Assembly: GCA_000469685.2 (NCBI GenBank)
Contig: LS997567.1
Coordinates: forward strand, 10,987,325 to 11,051,324
DNA length: 64,000 bases
Reading direction: 5' to 3'
From: Haemonchus contortus
Taxonomy: Eukaryota; Nematoda; Chromadorea; Rhabditida; Trichostrongylidae
In this document: positions 44,835 to 57,960 of the stretch, piece after piece
How positions within the stretch are numbered: the stretch's first letter is position 1
How the letters are laid out: every line of letters starts with the position of its first letter
The notes under the pieces: model-generated
What the model was told of the DNA's origin: nothing
Database searches by the model: none
The model's input: only the letters and a program-made list of their open reading frames with translations
Made by a program: the position numbers and the translations under genes

Positions 44835-47800
44835 CATCCAGAGATGCAGGCTGCAACATGAAAAAACTATTATCAGGTGGAAGGTGTGAGCTCCGTCCAC
44901 TGTAGGCGGGGCTCCTCAAAAATAGTAAGTTTGGATCTGGAGCGTTGAAATTTGGCAGAGATGCAGGCGGCAAGATGGAAAAACTAAGGCAGGTTTAAGG
45001 TGTGAGCTCCGTCCATTGGAGGCGGGTATTCCTCAAGAAAAATAAATTTGGTACTGAGATGTTCAAATTTAGCAGAGCTGCAGGCTGCAAGATGAAAAAA
45101 CTATTATCAGGTGGAAGGTGTGAGATCCGTCCACTGTAGGCGGGGCTCCTCAAAAATAGTAAGTTTGGATCTGGAGCGTTGAAATTTGGCAGAGATGCAG
45201 GTGGCTAGATGTGGAAACTAATGGCAGGTGTTAGGTGCAGGCCCGGCCCACTGGGGTGGGGGGGGGGGACTTCTTGGACCTGGATTGTCCGAATTTGACA
45301 GAGATGCAGGCTGCAAGATGAAAAAATTATGGCAGGTGGAAAGTGTGAGCTCCGTCCACTGTAGGCGGGGCTCCTCAAATATAGTAAGTTTGGGCCTGGG
45401 ATGTCCAAAATTGGAAGAGATGCAGGGAGCAAGATAAAAGAAGTAATGGCGGATAGCAGGTGTGAGCCCCGCCCACTGGAGGCGAGCTTCCTCAAAAATA
45501 GTAAGTTTGGATCTGGAGCTCTGAAATTTGGCAGAGATGCAGGCTGCAACATGAAAAAACCATCATCAGGTGGAAGGTGTGAGCTCCGTCCACTGGAGGC
45601 CGGTATTCCTAAAGAAAAATAAGTTTGGTACTGAGATGTCCAAATTTGGCAGAACAGCAGGCTGCAAGATGGAAAACCTAATCGCTGGTGGAAGGTGTGA
45701 GCCCCGCCCACTGGAGGCAGGCTTCCTCGAAAATAGTAAATTTGGATCTGAGATGTCCAGATTTGGAAGAGATGCAGGCTGCAAGATAAAAGAAGTAATG
45801 GCGGATAGCAGGTGTGAGCCCCGCCCACTGGAGGCGAGCTTCCTCAAAAATAGTAGGTTTGGATCTGGAGCTCTGAAATTTGGCAGAGATGCAGGCTGCA
45901 ACATGAAAAAACTATCATCAGGTGGAAGGTGTGAGCTCCGTCCACTGTAGGCGGGGCTCCTCAAAAATAGTAAGTTTGGATCTGGAGCGTTGAAATTTGG
46001 CAGAGATGCAGGCGGCAAGATGGAAAAACTAAGGCAGGTTTAAGGTGTGAGCTCCGTCCATTGGAGGCGGGTATTCCTCAAGAAAAATAAATTTGGTACT
46101 GAGATGTTCAAATTTAGCAGAGCTGCAGGCTGCAAGATGGAAAAACTAATAGCAGGTGGTAGGTGTGAGCTGAGTCCACTGTAGGCGGGGCTCCTCAAAA
46201 ATAGTAAGTTTGGATCTGGAGCTCTGAAATTTGGCAGAGATGCAGGCTGCAACATGAAAAAACTATTATCAGGTGGAAGGTGTGAGCTCCGTCCACTGTA
46301 GGCGGGGCTCCTCAAAAATAGTAAGTTTGGGCCTGGGATGTCCAAAATTGGAAGAGATGCAGGGAGCAAGATGGAAAGACTATTTGCAGGTGGAAGGTGT
46401 GAGCTCCGCCTTCTGGAGGCGGGTATCTCCTATGAAAATTAAACTTGGACATTCCATTTCCAAATTTACTTTTTGAACCTAGAATGTCCAAATTTGGCAG
46501 AGATGCAGGCTGCAAGATGGAAAAACTAATGGCAGGTGGAAGGTGTGAGCCCCGCCCACTGAAGCCGGGCTTCCTAAAATTCGTAACTTTGGATCTGGAG
46601 CGTTGAATTTTGGCAGAGATGCAGGCTGCAAGATGGAAAAACTAATGGAGATGGTAGGTATGAGCTCCGTCCACTGTAGGCGGGGCTCCTCAAATATAGT
46701 AAGTTTGGATCTGGAGCGTTGAATTTTGGCAGAGATGCAGGTGGCAAGATGTGGAAACTAATGGCAGGTGGTAGGTGCAGGCCCGGCCCACTGGGGGCGG
46801 GGATTCTTGGACCTGGGATGTCCATATTTAGCAGAGCTGCAGGCTGCAAGATGGAAAAACTAATGGCAGGTGGAAGGTGTGAGCCCCGCCCACCGAAGCC
46901 GGGCTTCCTAAAAATCGTAACTTTGGATCTGGAGCGTTGAATTTTGGCAGAGATGCAGGTGGCAAGATGTGGAAACTAATGGCAGGTGGTAGGTGCAGGC
47001 CCGGCCCACTGGAGGCGGGGATTCTTGGACCTGGGATGTCCATATTTAGCAGAGCTGCAGGCTGCAAGATGGAAAAACTAATGGCAGGTGGAAGGTGTGA
47101 GCCCCGCCCACTGAAGCCGGGCTTCCTAAAAATCGTAACTTTGGATCTGGAGCGTTGAATTTTGGCAGAGATGCAGGTGGCAAGATGTGGAAACTAATGG
47201 CAGGTGGAAGGTGTGAGCCCCGCCCACTGGAGCAGGGCTTCCTCAAAAATAGCAAGCTTGGACCTGGGATGTCCATATTTGGCAGAGATGCAGGCTGCAC
47301 GATGGAAAAACTAGGGCAGGTTTAAGGTGTGAGCTCCGTCCATTCGAGGCGGGTATTCCTCAAGGAAAATAAATTTGGTACTGAGATGTTCAAATTTTTC
47401 AGAGCTGCAGGCTGCAGGATGGAAAAAACTAATGAAGGTGGTAGGTATGAGCTCCGTCCACTGTAAGCGCGGCTCCTCAAAAATAGTAAGTTGGGATCTG
47501 GAGCGTTGAATTTAGGCAGAGATGCAGGTGGCAAGATGTGGAAACTAATGGCAGGTGGTAGGTGCAGGCCCGGCCCACTGGGGGCGGGGATTCTTGGACC
47601 TGGGATGTCCAAATTTGGCAGAGATGCAGGCTGCAAGATGGAAAAACTAATGGCAGGTGGAAGGTGTGAGCCCCGCCCACTGAAGCCGGGCTTCCTAAAA
47701 ATCGTAACTTTGGATCTGGAGCGTTGAAATTTGGCAGAGATGCAGGCTGCAAGATGGAAAGACTATTTGCAGGTGGAAGGTGTGGGCCCCGCCCACTGAA

Positions 47801-50195
47801 GCCGGGCTTTCTAGAAATCGTAACTTTGGATCTGGAGCGTTGAATCTTGGCAGAGATGCAGGTGGCCAAATGTGGAACACTAATGGTAGGTGCGAAGTGT
47901 GAGCCCCGCCCACTGGAGCAGGTTCCTTCAAAAATAGCAAGCTTGGAACCTGGGATGTCCAAAATTGGAAAGAGATTGCAGGGGGCATTGATGGAAAGGA
48001 CTATTTTGCGGTGGAAGTGTGAACTCCGCACTTCTTGGTGGTGGGTATTTCCTCAGGAAAGTAGTTTGGTACTGAGATGTCCACCTATGCAGGAAAAGCA
48101 GACTGCCAAGATGAAAAAACTTGTGGCAGGTGAGTGTGAGCTCCGGTCACTGTAGGCGGGCTCCTCAAAAATCGTAACTTTGGATCTGCGAGCGTTGAAT
48201 TTTGGCAGAGATGCAGGTGGCAAGATAAGTTTGGACTGAGACAAAATTGGCAGAAAAGAGCTGCAAGTGATAAAAAAGGTGCAGTGGAAGGGCGAGCTGT
48301 CCACTGGGCAGGGCTTCCTCAAAAATAGCAAGCTGACCTGGGATGCCAAAGTTGGAAGATATGCAGGGGGGCCAAGATGGCAAGACTATTTGCAGGTGGA
48401 AGGTGTGAGCTCCGCCTTCTGGAGGCGGGTATTCCTCAGAAGAGTAAGTTTGGATCTGGAGCTCTGAAATTTTTACAGAGATGCAGGCGGCAAGATGGAA
48501 AAACTAAGGCAGGTTTAAGGTGTGAGCTCCGTCCATTGGAGGCGGGTATTCCTCAAGAAAAATAAATTTGGTACTGAGATATTCAAATTTAGTAGAGCTG
48601 CAGGCTGCAAGATGGAAAAAATAATGGCAGGTGGAAGGTGTGAGCCCCGCCCACTGGAGCAGGGCTTCCTCAAAAATAGCAAGCTTGGACCTGGGATGTC
48701 CAAAATTGGCAGAGATGCAGGCTGCAAGATGGAAGGCTATTTGCAGGTGGAAGGTGTGAGCTCCGCCTTCTGGAGGCGGGTATTCCTCAGAAGAGTAAGT
48801 TTGGATCTGGAGCTCTGAAATTTTTACAGAGATGCAGGCGGCAAGATGGAAAAACTAAGGCAGGTTTAAGGTGTGAGCTCCGTCCATTGGAGGCGGGTAT
48901 TCCTCAAGAAAAATAAATTTGGTACTGAGATATTCAAATTTAGTAGAGCTGCAGGCTGCAAGATGGAAAAAATAATGGCAGGTGGAAGGTGTGAGCCCCG
49001 CCCACTGGAGCAGGGCTTCCTCAAAAATAGCAAGCTTGGACCTGGGATGTCCAAAATTGGAAGAGATGCAGGGGGCATGATGGAAAGACTATTTGCAGGT
49101 GGAAGGTGTGAGCTCCGCCTTCTGGTGGCGGGTATTCCTCAGAAAAGTAAGTTTGGTACTGAGATGTCCAAATTTGGCAGAAAAGCAGACTGCAAGATGA
49201 AAAAACTTGTGGCAGGTGGAAGGTGTGAGCTCCGTCCACTGTAGGCGGGGCTCCTCAAAAATCGTAACTTTGGATATGGGGCGTTGAATTTTGGCAGAGA
49301 TGCAGGTGGCAAGATGTGGAAACTAATGGCAGGTGGTAGGTGCAGGCCCGGCCCACTGGGGGCGGGGATTCTTGGACCTGGGATGCCCATATTGAGCAGA
49401 GCTGCAGGCTGCAAGATGGAAAAACTAAGGCAGGTTCAAGGTGTAAGCTCCGTAAATTGGAGGCGGGTATTCCTCAAGAAAAATAAATTTTGTACTGAGA
49501 TATTCAAATTTAGCAGAGCTGCAGGCTGCAAGATGGAAAAACTAATGGCAGGTGGTAGGTGTGAGCTCCGTCCACTGAAGCCGGGCTTCCTAAAAATCGT
49601 AACTTTGGATCTGGAGCGTTGAATTTTGGCAGAGATGCAGGTGGCAAGATGTGGAAACTAATGGCAGGTGGAAGGTGTGAGCCCCGCCCACTGGAGCAGG
49701 GCTTCCTCAAAAATAGCAAGCTTGGACCTGGGATGTCCAAAATTGGAAGAGATGCAGGGGGCAAGATGGAAAGACTATTTGCAGGTGGAAGGTGTGAGCT
49801 CCGCCTTCTGGAGGCGGGTATTCCTCAGAAGAGTAAGTTTGGATCTGGAGCTCTGAAATTTTTACAGAGATGCAGGCGGCAGGATGGAAAAACTAAGGCA
49901 GGTTTAAGGTGTGAGCTCCGCCTTCTGGAGGCGGGTATTCCTCAGAAAAGTAAGTTTTGTACTGAGATGTCCAAATTTGGCAGAAAAGCAGACTGCAAGA
50001 TGAAAAAACTTGTGACAGGTGGAAGGTGTGATCTCCGTCCTTTGTAGGCGGGGCTCCTCAAAAATAGTAATTTTGGATCTGGAGCGTTGAAATATGGCAG
50101 AGATGCAGGTGGCAAGATGTGGAAACTAATGGCAGATGGGAGGTGCAGGCCCGGCCCACTGGGGGCCGGGGCTTCTTGGACCTGGGATGTCTCAA
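44835..50195. repeat. 117-bp satellite array, about 46 units
   Basis: Words such as GCAGAGATGCAGGCTGCAAG recur at 45299, 45416, 45533, 45651, 45768 and 45886, a period of 117-118. Each unit also holds a GGTGTGAGCCCCGCCCACTG block and TCCTCAAAAATAGTAAG. Variants mix GAGGCGGG and GAAGCCGG types. Because 117 is a multiple of three, frames stay open over several units on both strands. The array ends abruptly at gypsy element 3. Confidence 0.92.
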
Positions 50196-52611
50196 ATCCT
50201 AGCAGGTTTAGAATGGAATTGCTTGGCATACTTTGATGATATCATTGTGCTCGACAAAGACTTTCCTTCTCACCCGAATTCTCTGCGCAAAGTCTTCGAG
50301 CGTTTCCGGTTATTCAACATCAAAGCTTCAGGCAAGAAACTGACCGACATAGCTCAGTCATGAATTGCTTTTCTCGTACACGAAATTTCCAAAGATGCCT
50401 ACCGCACCGCGGAGCGCAATATCAAAGCCATACGCTACTTGCCGCGCCCCAAGACCATAAAGGAAGTGAAGGGGTTCCTCGGCATGGCTACCTTTTTCAG
50501 GAAGTTTATAAAAGGTTTCGCCGCGATGGCGGCGCCCCTTTATGCGCTTTGCAAGGGTAAAGCAACGTTCGAGTGGACCGCTGATCAAGAAAAGGCTTTT
50601 CTGTCGATCAGGGAAGCTCTCATTTCCCGGCCATATCTGGCCTTTCCAAGAAACCATGAGTTCATTCTCCATACGGACGGGAGTAAAGTCGCAGTAGGAG
50701 CGGTTTTGCTTCAGGAACAAAATTATTCCTCGAAGTTAGCTGCAGTTGGGTACTTCAGTAAGACGTTGTCGGACTCTCAACGTAAGTGGAGCCCTACCCA
50801 TATCGAACTGTTTGTCATAGTCAGCGCCCTACGCTTCTTTCGCACAACGATCTATGGCAATTTGACGCGCATTTACTCGGATCATGAACCCCTTACTTTC
50901 CTCTTACGGCATAACAAGACTCATGATAACCTAACGAGGTGGGCTGTTGAACTTCAAAGTTATAACATCAAAATTGAATATCTGAATAGCTCATCTAATG
51001 TAATAGCGGATTTCCTTAGTCGTACTGAAGCTAGTCAGGACCGTTTCGTAGATGGAACACCCGCAGCTGAAGACATCATCGAATTTCCAGTATGTCTAGT
51101 TCAGACACCTGATGATTCGCCTTTTCGTATTCCTCCATATGACCTTCTCATGGAACAAAAACAAGATCCACTTTGTACCATCATGCATTTTTTAGAGACT
51201 GGAACTTCCCCTTCCACGGTATCCGAAACGGACAAGACAAGCGCGATGGCAGTTATGGACTCATGCACTATACGTAAGCACGGTGGCCTTTATATTTCAC
51301 GAGTTCGAGCAGGACACAGGTACGAAGTTCTTTTCTTACCTCTCTGAAACTGTGCGAGCCAGTTTGTATCGCTTTTCACAACAGTCCAGCCACAGGCGGA
51401 CACTTTAATTGGAAGAAGACTTTAGGCAAAATTGCTCGCAAGTATTTTTGGATGACTATGAAAGAGGATGTTTTTCGTTATGTTCGTTCTTGTGATCCTT
51501 GTCAGCGAGCGGAAGCGGATTCATCCTGCTAACCACGAATGTCTTTTACCTATTCACGCTGAGTCCGTTTTCAATAAGGTCTATATGGATCTCAGCGGCC
51601 CTTATCATACATCTGCTTCCTCCAACAAATTCCTCATTTGTCTCATTGATCATTTCTCTAAATATGTCATTGCTTCCCCTCTTCCAGATTGCTCTGCTCC
51701 TACAGTTGCTCAGACTTTAATGAACGACTGTATTTTAAAATACGGAGCTATGATAGAATTGATCTCAGATAATGCCTCTTATCTCAAAGGTGAACTAATC
51801 ACCGAATTAGGTAAACTTCTCCGCATCAACCGATACTTTTGTACCCCTTACCATCATGAAGGGAACGGGGTATGCGAGAGAGTCTTCGCCACCTTCCAGG
51901 CCATGCTTCGCACTTACATTAGCGACAACCAGCTGGATTAGGATACCTTTTTACCGGCATGCGTCTTCTCCTATAACACCAGCATCCACTCTAGCACTAA
52001 CGAAACCCCGTTTTTCCTGATGTTCGGTCGGGACCCGGTATTCAACATCGACCTCATGCTGAGGCACAGTTCTCTTCATCATGTCCCGTCGGATATGGAC
52101 GCCAGCATCTAAAAGGAGTCTCTTGCTTCCGCTCTTCAATCGGCTTGAACTCTGCCGCGGCATTCAACGTTAAGCAAAGCGCAAGATGCAGTACGACAAA
52201 AAGGGCCTACCACCTCTGAAGATTTCAGCTGGGGATAGGGTATACCTCCGGGATTTCGCTCCTAAGATTGGACTGTCACCTAAGCTATGTTAGCCTTGGT
52301 TGGGGCAGTTCCGTGTTATTAAGGTGGAGCACCCGCACCTGGTCATTACTAGCGTTACTTCCCCGCAATCGCCTCCTAAGCGTGTTTATATGAACCAGGT
52401 GAAGAAATGCTTCGAAATCTTGGACCCTTATTCACTTCGCCATGATTTCCCAGCGAGGAAGAGGCTGCTCTTTCCCAACACGGGGCTACTTCTACTCAAC
52501 TCACCGGATATCTTCAGAGTGAGCTCACCCCTCCATCAACATTTGACTCTCCTTCTTCCTCACATAGTTATGAGACTCGTTTCCGCAAAAGAACTTCCAC
52601 TGTTTAATTAA
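50196..52611 (+). pseudogene. pol: pol of gypsy element 3: RT end, RNase H, integrase
   Basis: It starts in the RT palm (CLAYFDDIIV) at the satellite border; everything 5' is missing. After a frameshift come the RT thumb (KGFLGMATFFRKFIKGF) and RNase H (LHTDGSKVAVGAVLLQ, IYSDHEPLTFLL, NVIADFLSR) in an open frame to 51347. Integrase follows: the zinc motif with HNSPATGGHFNWKK and CDPCQRA; the core with YMDLSGPY, ISDNASYLKG and GNGVCERVFAT; then a C-terminal GQFRVIKV piece. Four or more frame breaks lie between 51347 and 52300. Distinct in sequence from elements 1 and 2. Confidence 0.87.
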
Positions 52612-52786
52612 CCATACATTGCTTTTCCTTGTATTCTTTTCTTTTATTTTATTCGTACTTTATTGCATGCATTATTCATTTTCCTTTTATAGTTCGGTGC
52701 GTTCGCCGTAAACGTGAAAACGTCAGTATTTAGCCGAAGTGACACCCTGTGTTCATCAAGTCCCTTGCAGATAAGTATTCTTGTGC

Positions 52787-53460
52787 ATGAATTCTGCTGA
52801 ACCCGATATTACCGCAGGCACTGAGCCGCCCAAGCCCCCTCAAGCTGAAGACCAAATTGAGGAAATGGATCAGTCAGGTAGTGCAGCCCCCATTTTACGC
52901 GGTCCCCCATTGTGTACCTTTTCAGGGCCTCCGGCTCCGTTGCCAGTCCTCGAGCCGATTCTATTCGAAGACGGCGACATTGGACCAGAACTGTTCGACA
53001 TCACCGATCTTGATGCCATAGCCCCGGCGCAGGAACTCGAAGAACTGCTTCGCTCGCCGGACATTTATAACTCTCCGATCTACGCACAGAACCCGCCAGC
53101 ACAACCGCAGGAAGGACTTAGCGAAGCAATGCTCCTCGCCGAGCCAAATCCCGAAAAGGACATCGCGTCCATTCCTCTCCCGCCAGGGCCTCCGCCGAAA
53201 GGCCATTCTGAGGCAGATGCCTCTCAACAAGAACACTTCGAAGAGCGTCAAGTGACTTCGTTAACCTCGTCATCTCACGCAACCAGTTCGCACGTCGTAA
53301 GTAAGCCGGAAACATCGTCGAGTTTTTCGTATGCAAGCGTCTCAATCGTGAAAAGCCCCAATCGCACTTCAAGCAGCAGCTGAACTACCTCCAGCACCTC
53401 TGTCAGTGGTGCCGGCAGCGCGGATTCGCCAGAACCAGCCAACCAACAGACTAACGGTAA
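52787..53460 (+). pseudogene. Acidic, proline-rich ORF downstream of pol of element 3
   Basis: A splice-type acceptor (CCCTTGCAG) precedes the ATG by 16 bases. The frame has acidic and proline-rich low-complexity sequence (GTEPPKPPQAEDQIEEMD, FDITDLDAIAPAQELEELL) and a serine-rich end; a TGA at 53381 is followed by an open stretch to 53460. GTAAAC...TTAATAG (53458-53504) would make a 47-base intron leading on towards the helicase ORF. I read it as the N-terminal part of the following protein, without an identified function. Confidence 0.45.
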
Positions 53461-54845
53461 ACACTAACCTTATCTCCAGATTTTTCCCCCGTCTTATTAA
53501 TAGGCACCCTTGGGCAAGCCTCGTCGCTCTTCGTGACCGACCTTTTCCACCAATTTGACCCACGTCACCAGCGAGATGGATCTGGAACTCTACACTCACA
53601 TCCCGCCCGGCGGATATCTGTCCTCCATATTCGTGGGACGCCTCTTTCCCCATCGCTTCAGGGAACAGCCAGACCGAGTTCGCCGTCTGCTCATCGTAGA
53701 GCTCATGCGTCTCGACCACGCCATCGCCTTCCGGGAAGCTTCGCGGAGCATCATCGACGAGCTTCTGAATGGCAACTACGTCATCGAAGAGAATTCCCTG
53801 CCACAGACTCGATTAGGATACGTTCCTTCAGTCGTACTGCCGCGCTCGCGTCCTCATTTCCCAGTCCTCTACCAGGTTGTAACAAAGGCTCAGGACATAG
53901 AGTCGTGCTCGAAGCCAAAGATTTCTTCATCCCTGGACCGGATAGGCGTGAGCTTAATCTCATCATCTTGGATCAGTACGCCACGAACATTCAGAGCTTC
54001 ACTCGAGGATTTGACAAGTTCCTCCTTTCTGTTATGGACTTCGTATGGATATATTCCGTCGATCCTACCAATACAGCCCTTCGCGACCCATCAACAGTTC
54101 TTACGCAGGCACGAGTCCCGAAGGCTACTGCCCTGGACACGCGTTTTCCGTACTTCTTCCGAGTACGAGAGTTCACACTCGTGACCCCCGCAGCCGCGGT
54201 ACGGAGAATCCTCGGAATCGTCATGTCTCGCGTCGTACGCTTCGATACCGTCAAAGGACTCACGATCGCATTCGAAGGTGCTCCAGAAGCCGTCTCAGTC
54301 TCACCTAGTATCTGCGAATTCCGGGTTTCGGACGCTGAACTAGATGAAATCGTCACAGCCATATCCAGACCTAACATCTCCTATGCAATTAGATTTCCGG
54401 AGTTCCCGTCATCGAAAGAAGCTCAACGTACGTTATGTGCTTTGGTTCGTAACTTTCGTCCGGCACATCCCGAAGAGGGCCTGCTCCCTCTCAGAGTATT
54501 CAAACTGACCAGAAGCGAGAGGGAATGGACCAGCGACCGCACGACTTCGATAACTACCGCGCACACCCTCGGCCCGCACAGCAATATATGGCTCAGCTGT
54601 TCAACGCAGCGTGTTCGGCACTCGCAGCTGTCAATCATATGAATGACGACAAAAGGACGCACATGTTAGACGCCGTCATCCCGGACATTGAGGCCTTTCC
54701 TTTTCGTTTCGACTTCACCCTAGCCGACATGTCATCAGAATGTGGATGGACCAATCAGCGACCAGTTTAGCTATGGATAATCGGATCCCGTCCGCTGCTC
54801 CGAACGATCATGCAACAAGCCGTACACTCCTCGAAGATCGTTCTA

Positions 54846-56134
54846 CAGGGTGCGCCAAAATTACTTGCTCGAAGTTGTAGAGTTCGTCCTATTGATTTAG
54901 TGCAGCGATGATCTCTCGATTAGCCGCGAACATGTTGAGCACTTCTTCCTTGATCATTAGCACAAGCTTTAATCCTCAGCTCTTACTCCTTCCAAAATGG
55001 TTGGACCTCATCCTCTCAGACCAGCTATCATTCAGTTACACCAGATGGGCCGCTGTTCCAAAACTATCGCAAAAGTTCTATCAGTCAGCAGAAGAGCTGT
55101 GGACTTCACCATCAAACGATTTGAGGAGCTCGATACTACAGAAGACCACCCAGGAAGGGGAAGAAAAACAACTGCAACACCCACTAAAAATGTTAAAGTT
55201 GTACGTAATATTGTGCGACGCAATCCGAAGAGATTCATGAGGAAGATTGCCAAAAAGCTGGGAATAAGTCATAATTCCGCTCGCCGTTCAGTTTGAAGAG
55301 AAGCTGGGATTGACACCTTATCAGTGCCGAAAGGTGCACCTTCTAACTGCATCCATGAAGAAAAGCCGGATCCAGATGTGCAAGATGCTCCTCCAACGAT
55401 TCGCGTCGGCGCGCCACCGAGACATTGTCTTCTCCAATGAGAAGCTGTTCACGTTGGAGTCGACCTTCAACCGTCAAATCGGTCGAGTGCTCTGCTCGAT
55501 AGCTGGAGAGGCTAACAAGAGGGGAAGAATCCATGGACGCTCTGAATATGCAGAAAAATCATGGTTTGGACAGCGATCACCTACGAAGCGAAGTCCCCGC
55601 TGGTTTTCATCGACAGCGATGTTGAAATCGAGACGGAAGTCTATTTGAAGAGCGTGCTGAAAACGTCTTCCTTCCATGGACAAAATATCACTTCCGCTGT
55701 AGACCGTTCGTGTTCCAGCAAGATTAAGCACCGGCCCATAGAGCGAGGGTGGTGCCGAAACACTCTCCCGGGATTTATCAACGCTCAGGAATGGTCCTCT
55801 AATAGCCTTGATCTGGATCCAATGGATTATTCCGTATAGTCGCTATTGGAGAGCAAGGCCTGCTCTAAGCAACACCACTCAATTGATTCATTGAAGAGGG
55901 ACCTGCTCAGAGCATGGGAAGAAATAACTTCGGAGTACCTTCGCGCCACAGTGGACTCCTTCCCCTTACGTCTGAGGGCCGTGCCCGAGCCTGTGGAGGG
56001 AGTTTCGAGATTTGAGTTGAGTATGTGTAATGGCTCAATATAAACAAAGTGTTGTAGAAAAGTTAGTCCTCAATCTATCGTTTAACCGATTTTACAGCGG
56101 TGGATATTTGAGCAAGTAATTTCGGCGCACCCTG
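54846..56134 (+). mobile_element. maT/mariner-type transposon in the helicase ORF
   Basis: Ends CAGGGTGCGCCAAAATTAC and the inverse at 56134, each next to TA. The inverted repeats cover about 25 bases. Across the insertion the host frame continues in phase for some 40 codons. Confidence 0.9.
54997..56043 (+). pseudogene. maT/mariner transposase remnant
   Basis: The N-terminal helix-turn-helix is readable (IIQLHQMGRCSKTIAKVLS, IAKKLGISHNSARRS). Later pieces: IMVWTAITYEAKSPLVFID, FINAQEWSSNSLDLDPMDYS (catalytic-region motif, usual SPDLNPLDYSVW), and SLKRDLLRAWEEIT. Stops and frameshifts between 55297 and 55850 inactivate it. The DLDPMDYSV form is that of the DDxD maT-like branch known in nematodes and insects. 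Confidence 0.82.
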
Positions 56135-57960
56135 TATAGCCGTACGCCTCGTAGTTCCCGCATGGGCACACCGTTACGCAGTTCGCGCAAATGCGCGTCG
56201 AGCCAGGACTCGGGAGACAACGTCACTAAAGTGCAGGTTTGCGTTAGATTAGCGCCTCCCACGGTAGGAGCCGAACCTCTCCACAAGCTCATTTCGCAGT
56301 CTCAGCTCTTCGGTGAGTTCCCCGAAAATTCACAAGCTACAGCCGTTCTGGATACCATCTACGGTCAGCAACGCATTGAAGTCGGGCCCGATGGCCCTCA
56401 ACACAAAAACGTCTCAGTCTCAGTAGGAGGCCGCTCTTTCACACTGCGAGAAGATCAGGTCGCAGCCCTCGAAATAGGTGAGCATCGTCTACCGATTCTA
56501 GCCATCCAAGCCGCCTTCGGAACAGGGAAAACCGTCTTAGGTGCACTTATCGCCGGTCGTACCTTCTCCAAGTTCCAGGAACGCGTAATCGCCACCACAT
56601 CGACAAACACCGAAGTCGCGCAGTCTACCGACACCTTGTTACGCCTGGACGAGTACCGTAATATCGACATACTTCGGTACGTGTCGGACAGCGTCCTCAT
56701 TGAAGGAGCTCCGCAGACACCCATCGATTTGCACACTATCTTGAAGCGTCTTCCCGTAGATTACGCGGACAAACTCTCCGAAGAAGCCCTTCAAACATGT
56801 CGCAAATACAAAAGGGCCGTGAATTACCCGAAAGGTTCATGTTCGATCACGACCTTGCAACCGGACTGTCAGAAGCAGAACGTGATGAGTATCGCCTCGC
56901 AGAACTCCACATCTCAGATTTGACGAAGGACGCCGTAAGGATCATGTTCGAAGTCCGCCCTCCCGCAGTGGTCTGCATCACAACGGCAGCGCTCCTCAAC
57001 TCGATCTCCGCAGATGGTATTTTTTGTGGTTGGTTCGACTCGTTCACGACTCTCGTAGGCGATGAAGCTTCGCGGATTCCAGACCCCGCCCTAGTCGCGT
57101 TGGCCACTCATCTTCCGCGGATTCGACACATCTATATCGGCCATAGACGTCAATTAGAGCCTCTCGCCCGGTGCCCGCGTTCATCCAACCCGGCACGATT
57201 CGGCGCACAGAGCGTGATGAACGTTCTGTTGGAACGAGGAGTTCCAGTTGCCCCTCCAACGACGACCTTCCGAGCACATCCGTTATTGAACGAACTCCCG
57301 AACTTAGTTTTCTACGATCACCACCTCGTCAACGGAACTCAGGCAGAAGAACGCCAACTCTTTTTGTCATCAGTGCGATGCCCGAACCCACGCTTGCCGT
57401 TCTTGTTCGTAGACGTCCCCGGGAAATCAACCAAGTCACTCAGCGGTTCGCATAGTAACTCAGCAGAAGCCGAAGTTTGTCGTCAGATCGTCACCAGCCT
57501 TTTACGTAAAAACGTTCCGCCCGGATCAATCGCCATCATAGTCTTCTACAAGGAGCAATCCCGGGCCTTAGCGCACTTTGCTAGCGCCTCATCCGTAGAT
57601 CTTCACACAGTGGACTCCGTCCAAGGTCGCGAGAAGGACATTCATACTGTTAACGACTCGGACAAAGTTCGACCCCTCGCGTGGAGAGTTCCCCAACGAT
57701 CCGCACCGTCTCAACGTCGCATTATCAAGATGCCGCCATGGCCAATTTGTTCATTTGTTCTGGGTCACGAAAAGTCGTTGGCAGGCTTGTCCTTTTGAGC
57801 TGATATCCTCCAATGGGCTAATAACCGCAGGGCCGTTACTACAGCAGCGGCTCTTCCAGATCTTCTAGAATAGTCGGCTCACTTCGTGTTTTTCGAGCGA
57901 AAGGTGAGCTTTCTTCTTTTCGCGCCGTCCCAATTTCTAAGTCCGAGGACGGACTTTTTT

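Larger units (their letters stand above)
53505..57940 (+). pseudogene. Large ORF ending in a UPF1-like SF1 helicase, broken by a mariner and frameshifts
   Basis: About 1,100 codons in successive frames. The N-terminal part (53555-54770) is unrecognised: PPGGYLSSIFVGRLFPHRF, FTRGFDKFLLSVMDFVW. After a mariner (54846-56134) the C-terminal part shows helicase motifs in order: Q-like LREDQVAAL, Walker A AAFGTGKT (56511-56531), Walker B VGDEAS (57055-57072), motif III GHRRQLEPL, motif V DSVQGREKDI (57611-57640), and in a shifted frame NDPHRLNVALSRCRHG (to 57742), motif VI. This is SF1B/AAA_12 of the UPF1-DNA2 group, an ATP-driven RNA/DNA unwinding module. It lies between pol and a purine tract, so it may be element cargo. 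A host gene fragment is the alternative. Confidence 0.8.

Noticed and set aside
44835..50195. Many repetitive open frames of 60-200 codons on both strands
   Set aside because: They are a by-product of a satellite whose 117-bp unit is divisible by three; no start context or conserved domain.
53533..54642. The 369-codon plus-strand frame starting at 53533 as one protein
   Set aside because: Its first 120 codons (Arg/Ser/His-rich) look like an out-of-frame shadow of the more protein-like frame at 53555-53880; only the later part is used.
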